Assembly: GCF_014196295.1 (NCBI RefSeq)
Contig: NZ_JACIDK010000002.1
Location: 849,768 to 913,767, forward strand
Direction of reading: 5' to 3'
DNA length: 64,000 nt
Origin: Phenylobacterium haematophilum
GTDB taxonomy: Bacteria > Pseudomonadota > Alphaproteobacteria > Caulobacterales > Caulobacteraceae
In this document: piece after piece, positions 16,796-23,896 of the stretch
How positions within the stretch are numbered: position 1 is the stretch's first letter
Layout of the letters: each line of letters opens with the position of its first letter
The notes under the pieces: generated by a model
Database searches by the model: none
The model's input: the letters and a program-made list of their open reading frames with translations, nothing else
Told to the model about the DNA's origin: nothing
Program-made: the position numbers and the translations under genes

Positions 16796-17300
16796 GGGCC
16801 AGGAGAAGACCGCCGCGGCGGCCGAGGTGCAAGTGCGGCCGGCGACCCCGGCGGACGCGGGCCTGATCTATGGCTTCATCCGCGGCCTGGCCGAGTACGA
16901 GAAGCTGCTGCACGAGGTCGAGGCGACGCAGGCCGACGTCGAGGCGGCGCTGTTCAGCGAGCATCCGCGGGCGTTCTGCGACATCGCCGAGGCGGACGGC
17001 GCGCCGGTGGGCTTTGCGCTGTGGTTCTACAACTATTCGACCTTCCGCGGCCGGCACGGGATCTATCTGGAGGACCTGTTCGTGGTTCCGGAGGCGCGGG
17101 GACTAGGGGCCGGCAAGGCGCTGCTGCGGCGGCTGGCCCAGCGCTGCCAGGACGAGGGGCTGGCGCGGCTGGAATGGTCGGTGCTGGACTGGAACGCCCC
17201 GTCGATCGCGTTCTACGATTCGCTGGGGGCGAGCGCGCAGACCGAGTGGATCGTGCGGCGGCTAACCGACGGGCCGCTGAAGGCGCTGGCGGAGAGCTGA
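16794..17300 (+). CDS. GNAT acetyltransferase, diamine/SSAT-like
   Basis: A 168-residue GNAT protein. The central part FALWFYNYSTFRGRHGIYLE and DLFVVPEARGLGAGKALL match the spermidine/diamine N-acetyltransferase branch; the second holds the acetyl-CoA loop (R/Q-x-x-G-x-G/A). The C-terminal WNAPSIAFYDSLGA is the usual AT-binding end. Function: transfer of acetyl from acetyl-CoA to a small amine; substrate inferred only. GGGAGA lies about 7 bases upstream of ATG 16794. The start overlaps that of the divergent TfoX-like gene. Confidence 0.87.
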   Translation: MGQEKTAAAAEVQVRPATPADAGLIYGFIRGLAEYEKLLHEVEATQADVEAALFSEHPRAFCDIAEADGAPVGFALWFYNYSTFRGRHGIYLEDLFVVPEARGLGAGKALLRRLAQRCQDEGLARLEWSVLDWNAPSIAFYDSLGASAQTEWIVRRLTDGPLKALAES

Positions 17301-17314
17301 GCGTCCTCCCCCAC

Positions 17315-17424
17315 TGTCATTGCGGTTTGCGTCTGGAGTGCAGAATGGGACGCGGCCGTGGTCGTGCATGACCCATCCGGTGTTCATGGGTCCCGGTCTT
17401 CGGCTGCGCCGAAACCGGGATGAC
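17315..17424. repeat. REP-like hairpin pair, left arm degenerate
   Basis: The right element at 17385-17424 is intact: CATGGGTCCCGG, inner TTCGGC/GCCGAA, CCGGGATGAC. A degenerate left element (TGTCATTGCGGTTTGCG ... GAATGGGAC, 17315-17351) faces it. It lies between convergent genes ending at 17300 and 17430 and probably also forms their terminator. Confidence 0.7.
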
Positions 17425-17429
17425 ATCCA

Positions 17430-18119
17430 CTACGCGGCCGCCTGCGCGCGAAGTTCGCCGCGGGCCTGGCGGATGATCGAGGCAGCGGTCGAGAGGAACA
17501 GGCTGGCCATGATCGCGGCGACCGCCAGGTCGGCCCACTTCGTGCCGGTGTAGGCGACAATGCCTGCGGCGCAGAGCACGGCGACGTTGCCGATGGCGTC
17601 GTTGCGCGAGCAGAGCCAGACCGAGCGGACATTGGCGTCGCCGTCGCGGAAGCGTAGCAGCAGCAGGGCGGAGACGACGTTGGCCGACAGCGCCAGCGCG
17701 CCGACCCAGCCCATGGTCACCGCATCGGGCGCGCCATCGACGAAGGTGCGCCAGAGGGCGGCGACCAGCACGTAGACCCCCATCAGCCCGAGGCTGACGC
17801 CCTTGACGAGGGCGGCCTTGGACCGGAACGCCAGGCTCTGGGTCAGGGCGAACAGCGACAGGCCGTAGGTGGCGCTGTCGCCGGCGAAGTCGAGGGCGTC
17901 GGCCTGCAGGGCCATGGAGCCGGCGAGCTGGCCCTGGACCACCTCCAGCGCGAACATCCCGGCGTTGAGGCCAAGCACGATCCAGACGGCGCGGCGGAAG
18001 GCGGGGGAGCCGTTCTCGACGGCGCGGGCGGTGTCCTCGCAACCGCATCCGGCGGAGGCGCAGGCGGCCTCTTCGGGGGCGGGCGGCGGCGCCTTGTGGT
18101 GGACGATCTCGTAGGTCAT
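17430..18119 (-). CDS. Cation diffusion facilitator-type metal transporter
   Basis: A 229-residue membrane protein with a cysteine-containing cytosolic N-terminus (CASAGCGCED, residues ~20-29) followed by about six hydrophobic segments. Two metal-site motifs of the CDF family are visible in modified form: ADALDFAGDS in the second segment and CSRNDAIGN in the fifth. The C-terminal cytosolic domain of typical CDF proteins is missing. It should export a divalent or soft metal across the inner membrane. The divergent MerR regulator 44 bases away strongly suggests metal-induced expression. Confidence 0.8.
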   Translation of the reverse strand: MTYEIVHHKAPPPAPEEAACASAGCGCEDTARAVENGSPAFRRAVWIVLGLNAGMFALEVVQGQLAGSMALQADALDFAGDSATYGLSLFALTQSLAFRSKAALVKGVSLGLMGVYVLVAALWRTFVDGAPDAVTMGWVGALALSANVVSALLLLRFRDGDANVRSVWLCSRNDAIGNVAVLCAAGIVAYTGTKWADLAVAAIMASLFLSTAASIIRQARGELRAQAAA

Positions 18120-18133
18120 GCCTAAGTGATGGA

Positions 18134-18152
18134 TCCTACAGTCACTGTAGGA
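18134..18152. promoter_or_regulatory. MerR-type operator in the CDF/merR divergent promoter
   Basis: TCCTACAGTCACTGTAGGA is a perfect 9-bp inverted repeat around a single C, centred in the 44-base gap between the two start codons. Reading towards the transporter, TTGCTC and CATCAC flank it with a 19-base spacer. That is the long spacing used by MerR-controlled promoters, and it would start transcription at or next to the transporter start codon. The AGGA end doubles as ribosome site for merR. Confidence 0.7.
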
Positions 18153-18163
18153 GCAAGCGGCGA

Positions 18164-18586
18164 ATGGCGGGCGACATCTCGATCGGCGAACTCTCGCGCC
18201 GGGCCGGCGTAAAAGTGACCACCATCCGCTTCTATGAGGGCGCCGGGCTGATGCCGGCCCCGCCTCGCAGCGAGGGCGACCGGCGGCTCTATGACGATGT
18301 CCATGTGCGGCGGCTGAGCTTCATCCGCCATGCGCGGGAGTTGGGCTTCGAGATGGAGGACCTGCGCACGCTGCTCGAACTTTCCGACCGGCCGGATGGG
18401 TCGTGCGGGCCGGTCGACGAGATCGCCGGCCGGCATCTGGCGGCGGTCGAGGACAAGATCGCCAAGCTGACCGCGCTGAAGGGCGAACTGACCCGGATGC
18501 TGGCGACCTGCAGCCACGGGGCGGTGGCCGAGTGCCGGGTGATCGAGGCGCTGGCCGACCATTCGCACTGCGGCGGGGATCACTAG
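18164..18586 (+). CDS. MerR family metal-responsive regulator
   Basis: A 140-residue regulator. The N-terminal winged helix is clear (ISIGELSRRAGVKVTTIRFY, then EGAGLMPAPPR), followed by a dimer coiled coil (about residues 85-112). The C-terminal region contains candidate metal ligands: Cys in GSCGPVD, CSHGAVAEC, and a terminal HSHCGGDH. This resembles the ZntR/CadR/PbrR group. It most likely binds the 19-bp palindrome just upstream and activates the divergent CDF transporter. Ribosome site AGGAG at 18149-18153. Confidence 0.88.
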   Translation: MAGDISIGELSRRAGVKVTTIRFYEGAGLMPAPPRSEGDRRLYDDVHVRRLSFIRHARELGFEMEDLRTLLELSDRPDGSCGPVDEIAGRHLAAVEDKIAKLTALKGELTRMLATCSHGAVAECRVIEALADHSHCGGDH

Positions 18587-18604
18587 GCGCTGCCCGCGTG
18601 ACTT

Positions 18605-18631
18605 TCCCTCTCCCCTCAAGGGGGAGAGGGA
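18605..18631. terminator. Hairpin between convergent merR and tetR genes
   Basis: TCCCTCTCCCC, loop TCAAG, GGGGAGAGGGA is a perfect 11-bp stem located between the gene ends at 18586 and 18639. There is no T-run, so it may be a terminator stabiliser or a second type of intergenic palindrome. Confidence 0.6.
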
Positions 18632-18638
18632 GTCGCGC

Positions 18639-19190
18639 TCATCCCGCTTCGGCGATCGCCAGCTTGAGGTTGGTTTCCAGGAGTTCGTCGGCCAGGGGGC
18701 CGTCGGGGACGGCTCTGGCCAGCATCAGGGCGCCGGCCATGCGGGTGACGACGCCGAGGGCGCGGGCGCGGCGGTCGGGGCCGTCGGGCAGACGCGCTTC
18801 CACCGAGGCGATCATCTGTTCGACGCCGCCGGCGAAGGCGGCCTTCACGTCGCCTGACCCGCGGCCGACGTCGCCGCCGAGCGCGGCGGCGGGGCAGCTC
18901 TTGCCCGGGGCCCTGCGGGCGGCCTGGGACAGGTAGTGGGTGAGCATTTCGGGCAGGTCGCGGGCGCGCTCGCGGTGGCCGGCCATGGTCGCGAAGGCGC
19001 TTTCGAGGGCCTGGGCGGCCAGGGCGTCCTTGGACTCGAAGTGGTTGTAGAAGCCGCCGTGGGTGAAGCCGGCGGCCTTGGTCAGGTCGCCGACGCTGAC
19101 CCCGTCGAAGCCGCGTTCGCGAAACAGCGTGGCGGCTGCGCCGACGATCCGGTCGCGGTTCTCCTGCGCCTGCGCCTTGCTGATCTTCAT
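18639..19190 (-). CDS. TetR family transcriptional regulator
   Basis: A 183-residue repressor-type protein. The N-terminal helix-turn-helix is clear (RIVGAAATLFRERGFDGVSV ... FTHGGFYNHFESKDAL). The C-terminal ligand domain includes a conserved GKSCPAAALGGDV stretch common to one TetR subgroup. The start is ATG 19190, with AGAGG upstream; the longer frame runs through the operator palindrome. It is divergent from the tautomerase gene and probably represses both through the site at 19221-19239. Confidence 0.9.
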   Translation of the reverse strand: MKISKAQAQENRDRIVGAAATLFRERGFDGVSVGDLTKAAGFTHGGFYNHFESKDALAAQALESAFATMAGHRERARDLPEMLTHYLSQAARRAPGKSCPAAALGGDVGRGSGDVKAAFAGGVEQMIASVEARLPDGPDRRARALGVVTRMAGALMLARAVPDGPLADELLETNLKLAIAEAG

Positions 19191-19220
19191 CGGCTTGCCT
19201 CTTGACGGCCCTATGGATTC

Positions 19221-19239
19221 AATGATGACAATCATCATT
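19221..19239. promoter_or_regulatory. Operator-like palindrome between tetR and the tautomerase gene
   Basis: AATGATGA-CAA-TCATCATT, an 8-bp perfect inverted repeat in an AT-rich island of an otherwise GC-rich region. It is 31 bases upstream of the tetR start and 47 bases upstream of the tautomerase start. Position and form fit a TetR-family operator. Confidence 0.65.
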
Positions 19240-19285
19240 ATTGAAGTCAAGGCGGCGTCGAAGCCGTCCGCAGAGGAGTCGAGCC

Positions 19286-19723
19286 ATGCCGCTTTGGAAA
19301 ATCTACCACCCGGTCGGGGCGTTCAGCCTGGAGGACAAGAAGGGGCTGTCGGAGGCGATCACCGCGCTCTACGCCCGCGGGCTGCCGAAGTTCTATGTCG
19401 GGGTGGTGTTCCAGGAGGTCGCGGCCGACTCGTTCTTCATCGGCGGCGAGAGCGTCGACAACTTCGTGCGCATCTGGATCGACCACATCGCCCGGACCAT
19501 GCCCACGGCCGAGATCAGGGCGAAGTTCATCGAAATGGCCGACGCGGCGCTGGCGCCCTACGTCCGCGACCGGGGGCTGAACTGGGAGTACCACATCGAC
19601 GAGACGTCCTATGAGCTGTGGTCGATCCAGGGCTATCGGCCGCCTCTGCCGGGGACGCCGGACGAGATCCGCTGGCGGACGGAGAACCAGCCGAGCCCGG
19701 TGGGGCCGCGCGAGACGGTGTAG
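19286..19723 (+). CDS. Tautomerase-superfamily protein (cis-CaaD-like)
   Basis: A 145-residue protein starting MPLWKIYHPVG, so Pro becomes residue 1 after Met removal, the catalytic base of tautomerases. The middle YVGVVFQEVAADSFFIGGE and IWIDHIAR, and the end ENQPSP, follow the longer single-chain tautomerase family related to cis-3-chloroacrylate dehalogenase. Substrate unknown. GAGGAG lies upstream of ATG 19286; the additional upstream frame has no start of its own in good context. Control by the divergent TetR regulator is likely. Confidence 0.85.
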   Translation: MPLWKIYHPVGAFSLEDKKGLSEAITALYARGLPKFYVGVVFQEVAADSFFIGGESVDNFVRIWIDHIARTMPTAEIRAKFIEMADAALAPYVRDRGLNWEYHIDETSYELWSIQGYRPPLPGTPDEIRWRTENQPSPVGPRETV

Positions 19724-19755
19724 GGGAGGGTCCCCAGCGAGCCTGATGAGCCGGT

Positions 19756-19889
19756 GTCATCCCGGTTTGCGAAGCAAGACCGGGACCCATTCGCGCCGAA
19801 CTGGCGGAATGGGGGCGGGGCCATGCCGCTGCTTGAAGGATCAGGTGTTCATGGGTCCCGGTCTTCGGCTGTGCCGAAGCCGGGATGAC
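19756..19889. repeat. Facing pair of REP-like hairpin elements
   Basis: The left element (19756-19790) is GTCATCCCGG, inner TTTGCGAAGCAAGA, CCGGGACCCAT. The right element (19851-19889) is ATGGGTCCCGG, inner TTCGGCTGTGCCGAAG, CCGGGATGAC. The two carry different inner stems, while their outer ends are exact reverse complements. ATTCGCGCCG follows the left element, as at 892 and 28392. Confidence 0.8.
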
Positions 19890-19908
19890 ACGCTGAGGCC
19901 GGGGCCTG

Positions 19909-20307
19909 TCAGACCGAGATGTCGATGATCATTGGTTTGGCCGGTTCGCCGCGCTTGGCGGATTCGGCGGCTTCGGTCTTCAGGGCCTGTTCCATCGCTT
20001 CCTTCACCAGGCGGGCGACCTCGCTCTCGATAGTGGCAGGGTCGGCGTCGGGGTTGGCGGATCTGACCTCGGCCTCGATCTTTTCCTTCAGCTTTTCGAG
20101 CTTCTGCTCCTGGGCCCAGGCGTAGATGCCCTTCTCGCGGATCTCGTCGAGGACGGCGCGCTGGGCGGACTTGGAAAGCTCGGCTTTGCGCGCAGCTTCG
20201 GCCGCGGCGGACGGTTTTGCCGAGTCGGTTTTGCCGAGCTGACCGATCTTGCTCAGCGTATCGGTCGAGAAAAGGCCGTTTGCGAGGCTGGAACTGCCGA
20301 CTTGCAT
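19909..20307 (-). CDS. Small charged helical protein with IDISV C-terminus
   Basis: A 132-residue protein of unknown family. The N-terminus is Ser/Gly rich (MQVGSSSLANGLFS), the middle is a long charged, probably coiled-coil helix (AVLDEIREKGIYAWAQEQ, then EKLKEKIEAEVR), and it ends MIIDISV. The gene at 20986-21279 has the same plan (MPVSS start, charged helix, AVIDLRV end), so the two may be distant paralogues. No signal peptide or membrane segment is seen. Confidence 0.6.
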   Translation of the reverse strand: MQVGSSSLANGLFSTDTLSKIGQLGKTDSAKPSAAAEAARKAELSKSAQRAVLDEIREKGIYAWAQEQKLEKLKEKIEAEVRSANPDADPATIESEVARLVKEAMEQALKTEAAESAKRGEPAKPMIIDISV

Positions 20308-20378
20308 GCGAATGCTCCGTGACTGGGCTAGGCTGGAGCAAAGGCCGGGCCAACCGGCGGCTTATGGAGGAGACGGCG

Positions 20379-20981
20379 ATGAGCGCGCCGCCCAGGACAG
20401 TGCTTCAGGTCAGCCCGGAGGAAGAGGCGGCGATCCGCGCGGCGGTGCGCAGCGCGGGCGGGCCGGCGATGATCATCGCCGGGCCCGAGCACGTCGCCGG
20501 CCTGACGGCGCTGCTGGCCGACCCGAAAGTGTCGGACCCGATCTACGACCTGCCGCGGCCGATCAACGAGACGAACGTCGGCCGCTGGGTCGAGGAGAGC
20601 GAGGCGCTGCGCCAAAAGGGCGAATGCCTGCTGACCGTGTCGCTCGACGAGGCCGGGGAGGTCGCCGGCTACTCGCGGTTCACGGTCTGGCCGGATCGGT
20701 CGGCGGCGGAGATCGCCGGGGCCCGGCGGGCGGACCGGCAGAACTCGCACGGCGGTAAGGCGGGGGTCGCGCGGTCGATCGCCTTCATGTTCGAGAATCT
20801 GGGCGTAAGGCTGATCGCCCTGACCGCGGCGCTGGACAATGTGCGCTCGGCCGCCTCGATCGATGCGGCGGGTTTTCGGCGCATGGGCGAGATCGACAGC
20901 GTGCGGCCGGACGGGACGACGCGGCGCTCGCTGTACTGGGAACTGACGCGCGAGGAGTGGGTGCGCACCCACCGACTCTAG
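20379..20981 (+). CDS. GNAT-like N-acetyltransferase
   Basis: A 200-residue protein. The region GVARSIAFMFENLGVRLIAL followed by NVRSAASIDAAGFRRMGE and SLYWELTREEW is the C-terminal half of a RimJ/RimL-type GNAT domain. The N-terminal part (PINETNVGRWVEE) is typical of that group. Substrate unknown. ATG 20379 has GGAGGAG eight bases upstream; ATG 20364 is in frame but would place that site inside the coding region. It lies between, and opposite to, two small-protein genes, ending four bases before the convergent neighbour. Confidence 0.75.
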   Translation: MSAPPRTVLQVSPEEEAAIRAAVRSAGGPAMIIAGPEHVAGLTALLADPKVSDPIYDLPRPINETNVGRWVEESEALRQKGECLLTVSLDEAGEVAGYSRFTVWPDRSAAEIAGARRADRQNSHGGKAGVARSIAFMFENLGVRLIALTAALDNVRSAASIDAAGFRRMGEIDSVRPDGTTRRSLYWELTREEWVRTHRL

Positions 20982-20985
20982 GGGC

Positions 20986-21279
20986 TCAGACGCGCAGGTC
21001 GATCACGGCGCCGGCCGGGTCGCGGCCCTCCTGCGCGCGTTTTTCGGCGGCGCGCTGGGCGTCTTCCTCGAGGATCCTCTGGAAGTCGCCGGCGGCCATG
21101 CCCGCGAGGGTTTTCTTGAGCTTCTCTTCCTCCTCCGGCGTCATCGTCCGATCCGGCCTGGCCGGCTCCTCGATGCGCAGCTTGCCGGCGGATTCTTCGC
21201 TCTCCCTGGCCTTGCCGGCAGGGGTGGCGAACTGGGGCTGGGCGTACCAACTGGCGGGGCCGACGCTGCTCACGGGCAT
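20986..21279 (-). CDS. Small protein with IDLRV C-terminus
   Basis: A 97-residue protein of unknown family. It begins MPVSSVGPASWYAQPQ, has an acidic/basic helical core (MTPEEEEKLKKTLAGMAAGD, then ILEEDAQRAAEKRAQEG) and ends AVIDLRV. It shares overall architecture and terminal pattern with the gene at 19909-20307. No signal peptide, membrane segment or cysteine is present. Confidence 0.55.
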   Translation of the reverse strand: MPVSSVGPASWYAQPQFATPAGKARESEESAGKLRIEEPARPDRTMTPEEEEKLKKTLAGMAAGDFQRILEEDAQRAAEKRAQEGRDPAGAVIDLRV

Positions 21280-21362
21280 GGGGCGCTCCTGGCGAAAGGA
21301 CGCCTGGCGTTAAGCAAGTTTCGGGCCAGTACCCCTTGCAGCGTAAGCGATTGCGCATGTGC

Positions 21363-21397
21363 AAAGAAAAGCGGCGGCCCCCTGGGGAGCCGCCGCC
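21363..21397 (-). terminator. Rho-independent terminator of the SDR gene
   Basis: Read on the minus strand, GCGGCGGC ... GCCGCCGC (21371-21396) is followed by TTTTCTTT. It lies 26 bases after the end of the SDR gene at 21423. Confidence 0.85.
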
Positions 21398-21422
21398 TGG
21401 TCGTTCTAGGCTATCGCGAGGA

Positions 21423-22358
21423 TCAGCCGGCCTTGGCCGGGGCCGCGTCGCCGCCCTGGCTCGCCAGCGGCGGGCGCGAGAGCGGGGTGAACTTCGGCTC
21501 CATCTTCGGAACGGCTTCCGAGAGGATCGACTGCACCGTCCAGCCTTCTTCCTTGGTCACGGTCTCGATCGGACGCGGCTGGCTGTAGAGGATGATGTTC
21601 TCGCCCGAAGCGCCGAAGATCTGACCCGAAACATGGGCCGCAGCCGGGGTGACCATGGCGACGGAGAAGCGGGCCGGTTGGTCGGCGCGGATCTTCTCGG
21701 CCATCACCGCGCGACGGGCGGCGGCGGCTTCGTCCTTCACCGGCACCGACTGGGTCATGCGGGTCCAAGCGACCGGGGCCAGGCAGTTCGAACGCACGTT
21801 GTTGCGCGCGCCTTCCATGGCGATGATCCGCGACAGGCCGGCGATGCCCATCTTGGCCGCGCCGTAGTTGGCCTGGCCGATGTTGCCGAGCAGGCCCGAG
21901 GTCGAGGTGAAGAACATGTAGGCGCCGTCGTTCTGTTCGCGGAACAGCTCGATGGTGGCGCGGGCGACGTTGAACGAGCCGCGCATGTGGACGGCAATGA
22001 CCGCGTCCCACTCGGCTTCGGTCATCTTGTGGAACATGACGTCACGCAGGATGCCGGCCGGATTGATGACCGCGTGCAGGCCGCCGAATTCCTTCTTGGC
22101 CTGCTCGACCATGCCGTAGACGGCGTCGAGGTCGGTGACGCTGTCGGAGTTGGAGACCGCTTCGCCGCCCGCGGCGCGGATTTCCTGCGCGACCTGTTCG
22201 GCCGGACCCGCCGAGCCTTCGTCTTCGCCCTTCAGACCACCGCCGAGGTCGTTGACCACGACCTTCGCGCCTTCGGCCGCCGCGATCAGCGCGCAATCAC
22301 GGCCAATGCCGTTGCCGCCGCCGGTGACCAGAACAACTTTCCCTGAAAGTGCACCCAT
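21423..22358 (-). CDS. SDR oxidoreductase (HSD17B4/FabG-like)
   Basis: A 311-residue SDR with VTGGGNGIG at the N-terminus, VVNDLGG after the second strand, TSTSGLLGN with catalytic Ser, and YGAAK. The layout matches the 3-hydroxyacyl-CoA dehydrogenase domain of peroxisomal multifunctional enzyme type 2. The usual NNAG reads NPAG here, a small departure at a structural position. Likely role: oxidation of 3-hydroxyacyl-CoA in a beta-oxidation-like pathway. It has its own terminator; the MFS gene lies upstream on the same strand with a 32-base gap. Confidence 0.85.
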   Translation of the reverse strand: MGALSGKVVLVTGGGNGIGRDCALIAAAEGAKVVVNDLGGGLKGEDEGSAGPAEQVAQEIRAAGGEAVSNSDSVTDLDAVYGMVEQAKKEFGGLHAVINPAGILRDVMFHKMTEAEWDAVIAVHMRGSFNVARATIELFREQNDGAYMFFTSTSGLLGNIGQANYGAAKMGIAGLSRIIAMEGARNNVRSNCLAPVAWTRMTQSVPVKDEAAAARRAVMAEKIRADQPARFSVAMVTPAAAHVSGQIFGASGENIILYSQPRPIETVTKEEGWTVQSILSEAVPKMEPKFTPLSRPPLASQGGDAAPAKAG

Positions 22359-22390
22359 CGATCAATCTCCCTAAAAGAATAGCGTCGTTG

Positions 22391-23650
22391 TTATTCGAGC
22401 CTGTCGGCCTTGCGCAAGGCGGGAAACAGTTTGGCCCAGAGGCCGGTGACGATCAACGCGGCCACGCCGCCGGAGACCGCGGCCGCCACCGCGCCCATGA
22501 AGCGAGCCGCCACGCCCGTGCGGAACTCACCCAGCTCGTTCGACGCGCCGATGAACAGCGAGGAGACGGCGGCGACGCGGCCGCGCATCTGGTCGGGGGT
22601 GACGATCTGCACCAGGGTCTGCCGGACATAGACGCTGAGCATGTCCGCCCCGCCGAGCACGGCCAGGGCCACGACCGACAGCCAGAAGGTCTGCGACAGG
22701 CCGAAGACGATGGTGGCGAGCGCGAAGACGGCGACGCCGACGAACATGATCGGCCCGGCCTTGGTGCGGATCGGGTTGGCGGCGAGCCACATCGCCACCA
22801 GGGTGGCGCCGATGGCGGGACCCGCGCGCAGCATGCCGAAGCCCTCGGCCCCGACGTGCAGGATGTCGCGGGCGTAGACCGGCAGCAGGGCGGTGGCCCC
22901 GCCGAGCAGCACGGCGAACAGGTCCAGCGAGATCGCCCCGAAGACGATCTTGTTGCGCCAGACGTAGCCGAGGCCTTCCTTGATCAGAGTCCAGCGCGAG
23001 CCGGCCTGGGTTTCCGGCTTGGTGTTCATGGCGATCAACGAGACGGTCAGCACGGCGATCAGATAGAGGCCGCTGGTCGTGCCGTAGGCGACGGCCGGCG
23101 AGATCGAGACCAGCGCCCCGCCCAGCGCCGGGCCGATGATCGAGCCGCCCTGCCAGGCCAGGGAGTTCCAGGCGATGGCGCGCGGCAGGAGGCTGCGCGG
23201 CACCAGCATCGGGCCCATGGCGGTGCCGGCCGGGCCCATGAAGGCGCGGCTGATCCCGAACAGCACGGCCACGCCCAGCAGCAGCGGGATGGTGGCGAAG
23301 CCGAACAGGCTGGCCGAGAGCAAGATCAGCACCGAGGCGATCTCGCCGGCGTAGCAAAGCTGGAGGATGCGCTTGCGGTCGTAGCGGTCGGCGGCCTCGC
23401 CGGCCCACAGGGCCAGCAGCAGCACCGGGATGAAGGTCACCAGCCCGATCATGCCGACATAGAAGGCCGACTGGGCGACGCTGTGGGTCTGGCGCGCGAC
23501 GGCGTAGACCTGCCAGCCGAGCGCCACGCTCTGGATCTGTACGCCGAGGGTCGAGGCGACGCGGGTCGACCAGAACAGCATGTAGTCGCGGTGGGCGAGG
23601 AGCTCGCGGGCGGTGGTCGGCTGGTGAGCCGCTTCGGACGGGTCGGACAT
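22391..23650 (-). CDS. MFS transporter (MFS_3/TMS3 type)
   Basis: A 419-residue protein with about 12 hydrophobic segments. Motif-A-like sequence AGEAADRYDRKRIL lies between segments 2 and 3, and DQMRGRVAAVSSLFIGASNE between segments 10 and 11; both are characteristic of the enterobactin-exporter-like branch. Substrate unknown, probably export of a small organic compound. ATG 23650 gives a short cytosolic N-terminus; the 21 extra upstream codons are basic and unlikely to be coding. Confidence 0.87.
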   Translation of the reverse strand: MSDPSEAAHQPTTARELLAHRDYMLFWSTRVASTLGVQIQSVALGWQVYAVARQTHSVAQSAFYVGMIGLVTFIPVLLLALWAGEAADRYDRKRILQLCYAGEIASVLILLSASLFGFATIPLLLGVAVLFGISRAFMGPAGTAMGPMLVPRSLLPRAIAWNSLAWQGGSIIGPALGGALVSISPAVAYGTTSGLYLIAVLTVSLIAMNTKPETQAGSRWTLIKEGLGYVWRNKIVFGAISLDLFAVLLGGATALLPVYARDILHVGAEGFGMLRAGPAIGATLVAMWLAANPIRTKAGPIMFVGVAVFALATIVFGLSQTFWLSVVALAVLGGADMLSVYVRQTLVQIVTPDQMRGRVAAVSSLFIGASNELGEFRTGVAARFMGAVAAAVSGGVAALIVTGLWAKLFPALRKADRLE

Positions 23651-23720
23651 GCGAGCTCGGCACTCGGGACTGCAAAGGCCGCGCAACTTGGACCGCGACG
23701 ACCTGCGCCGCAACGCACGA

Positions 23721-23749
23721 TTGACGCGAGGCCGTCATGGCCTTATGCG
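23721..23749 (+). promoter_or_regulatory. Sigma-70-like promoter
   Basis: TTGACG, a 17-base spacer and TATGCG. The -35 box matches the alphaproteobacterial TTGACG form. It could drive the acetyltransferase gene at 23897. The rest of the 246-base gap (23651-23896) shows no convincing gene. Confidence 0.4.
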
Positions 23750-23896
23750 CCGCGCTTCCTGTGAACGATCTGGACACGTCCATGCGACGCCAGCGACGAA
23801 CCGGGCGCGCCCGCCGCGCCAGCTAGAGCCCCGCTCGCCGTCGCCGTTGCGCGTATGGCGGCGGACCCCGCCGCTTCCCGCATCGCAAAGACGTTC

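Noticed and set aside
18120..18163. Considered a riboswitch for the CDF transporter
   Set aside because: The gap is only 44 bases and is fully explained by a MerR operator and ribosome site.
23756..23826. 21-codon frame from GTG with a basic C-terminus after the promoter-like site
   Set aside because: No ribosome site and Arg-rich composition expected by chance in GC-rich sequence.
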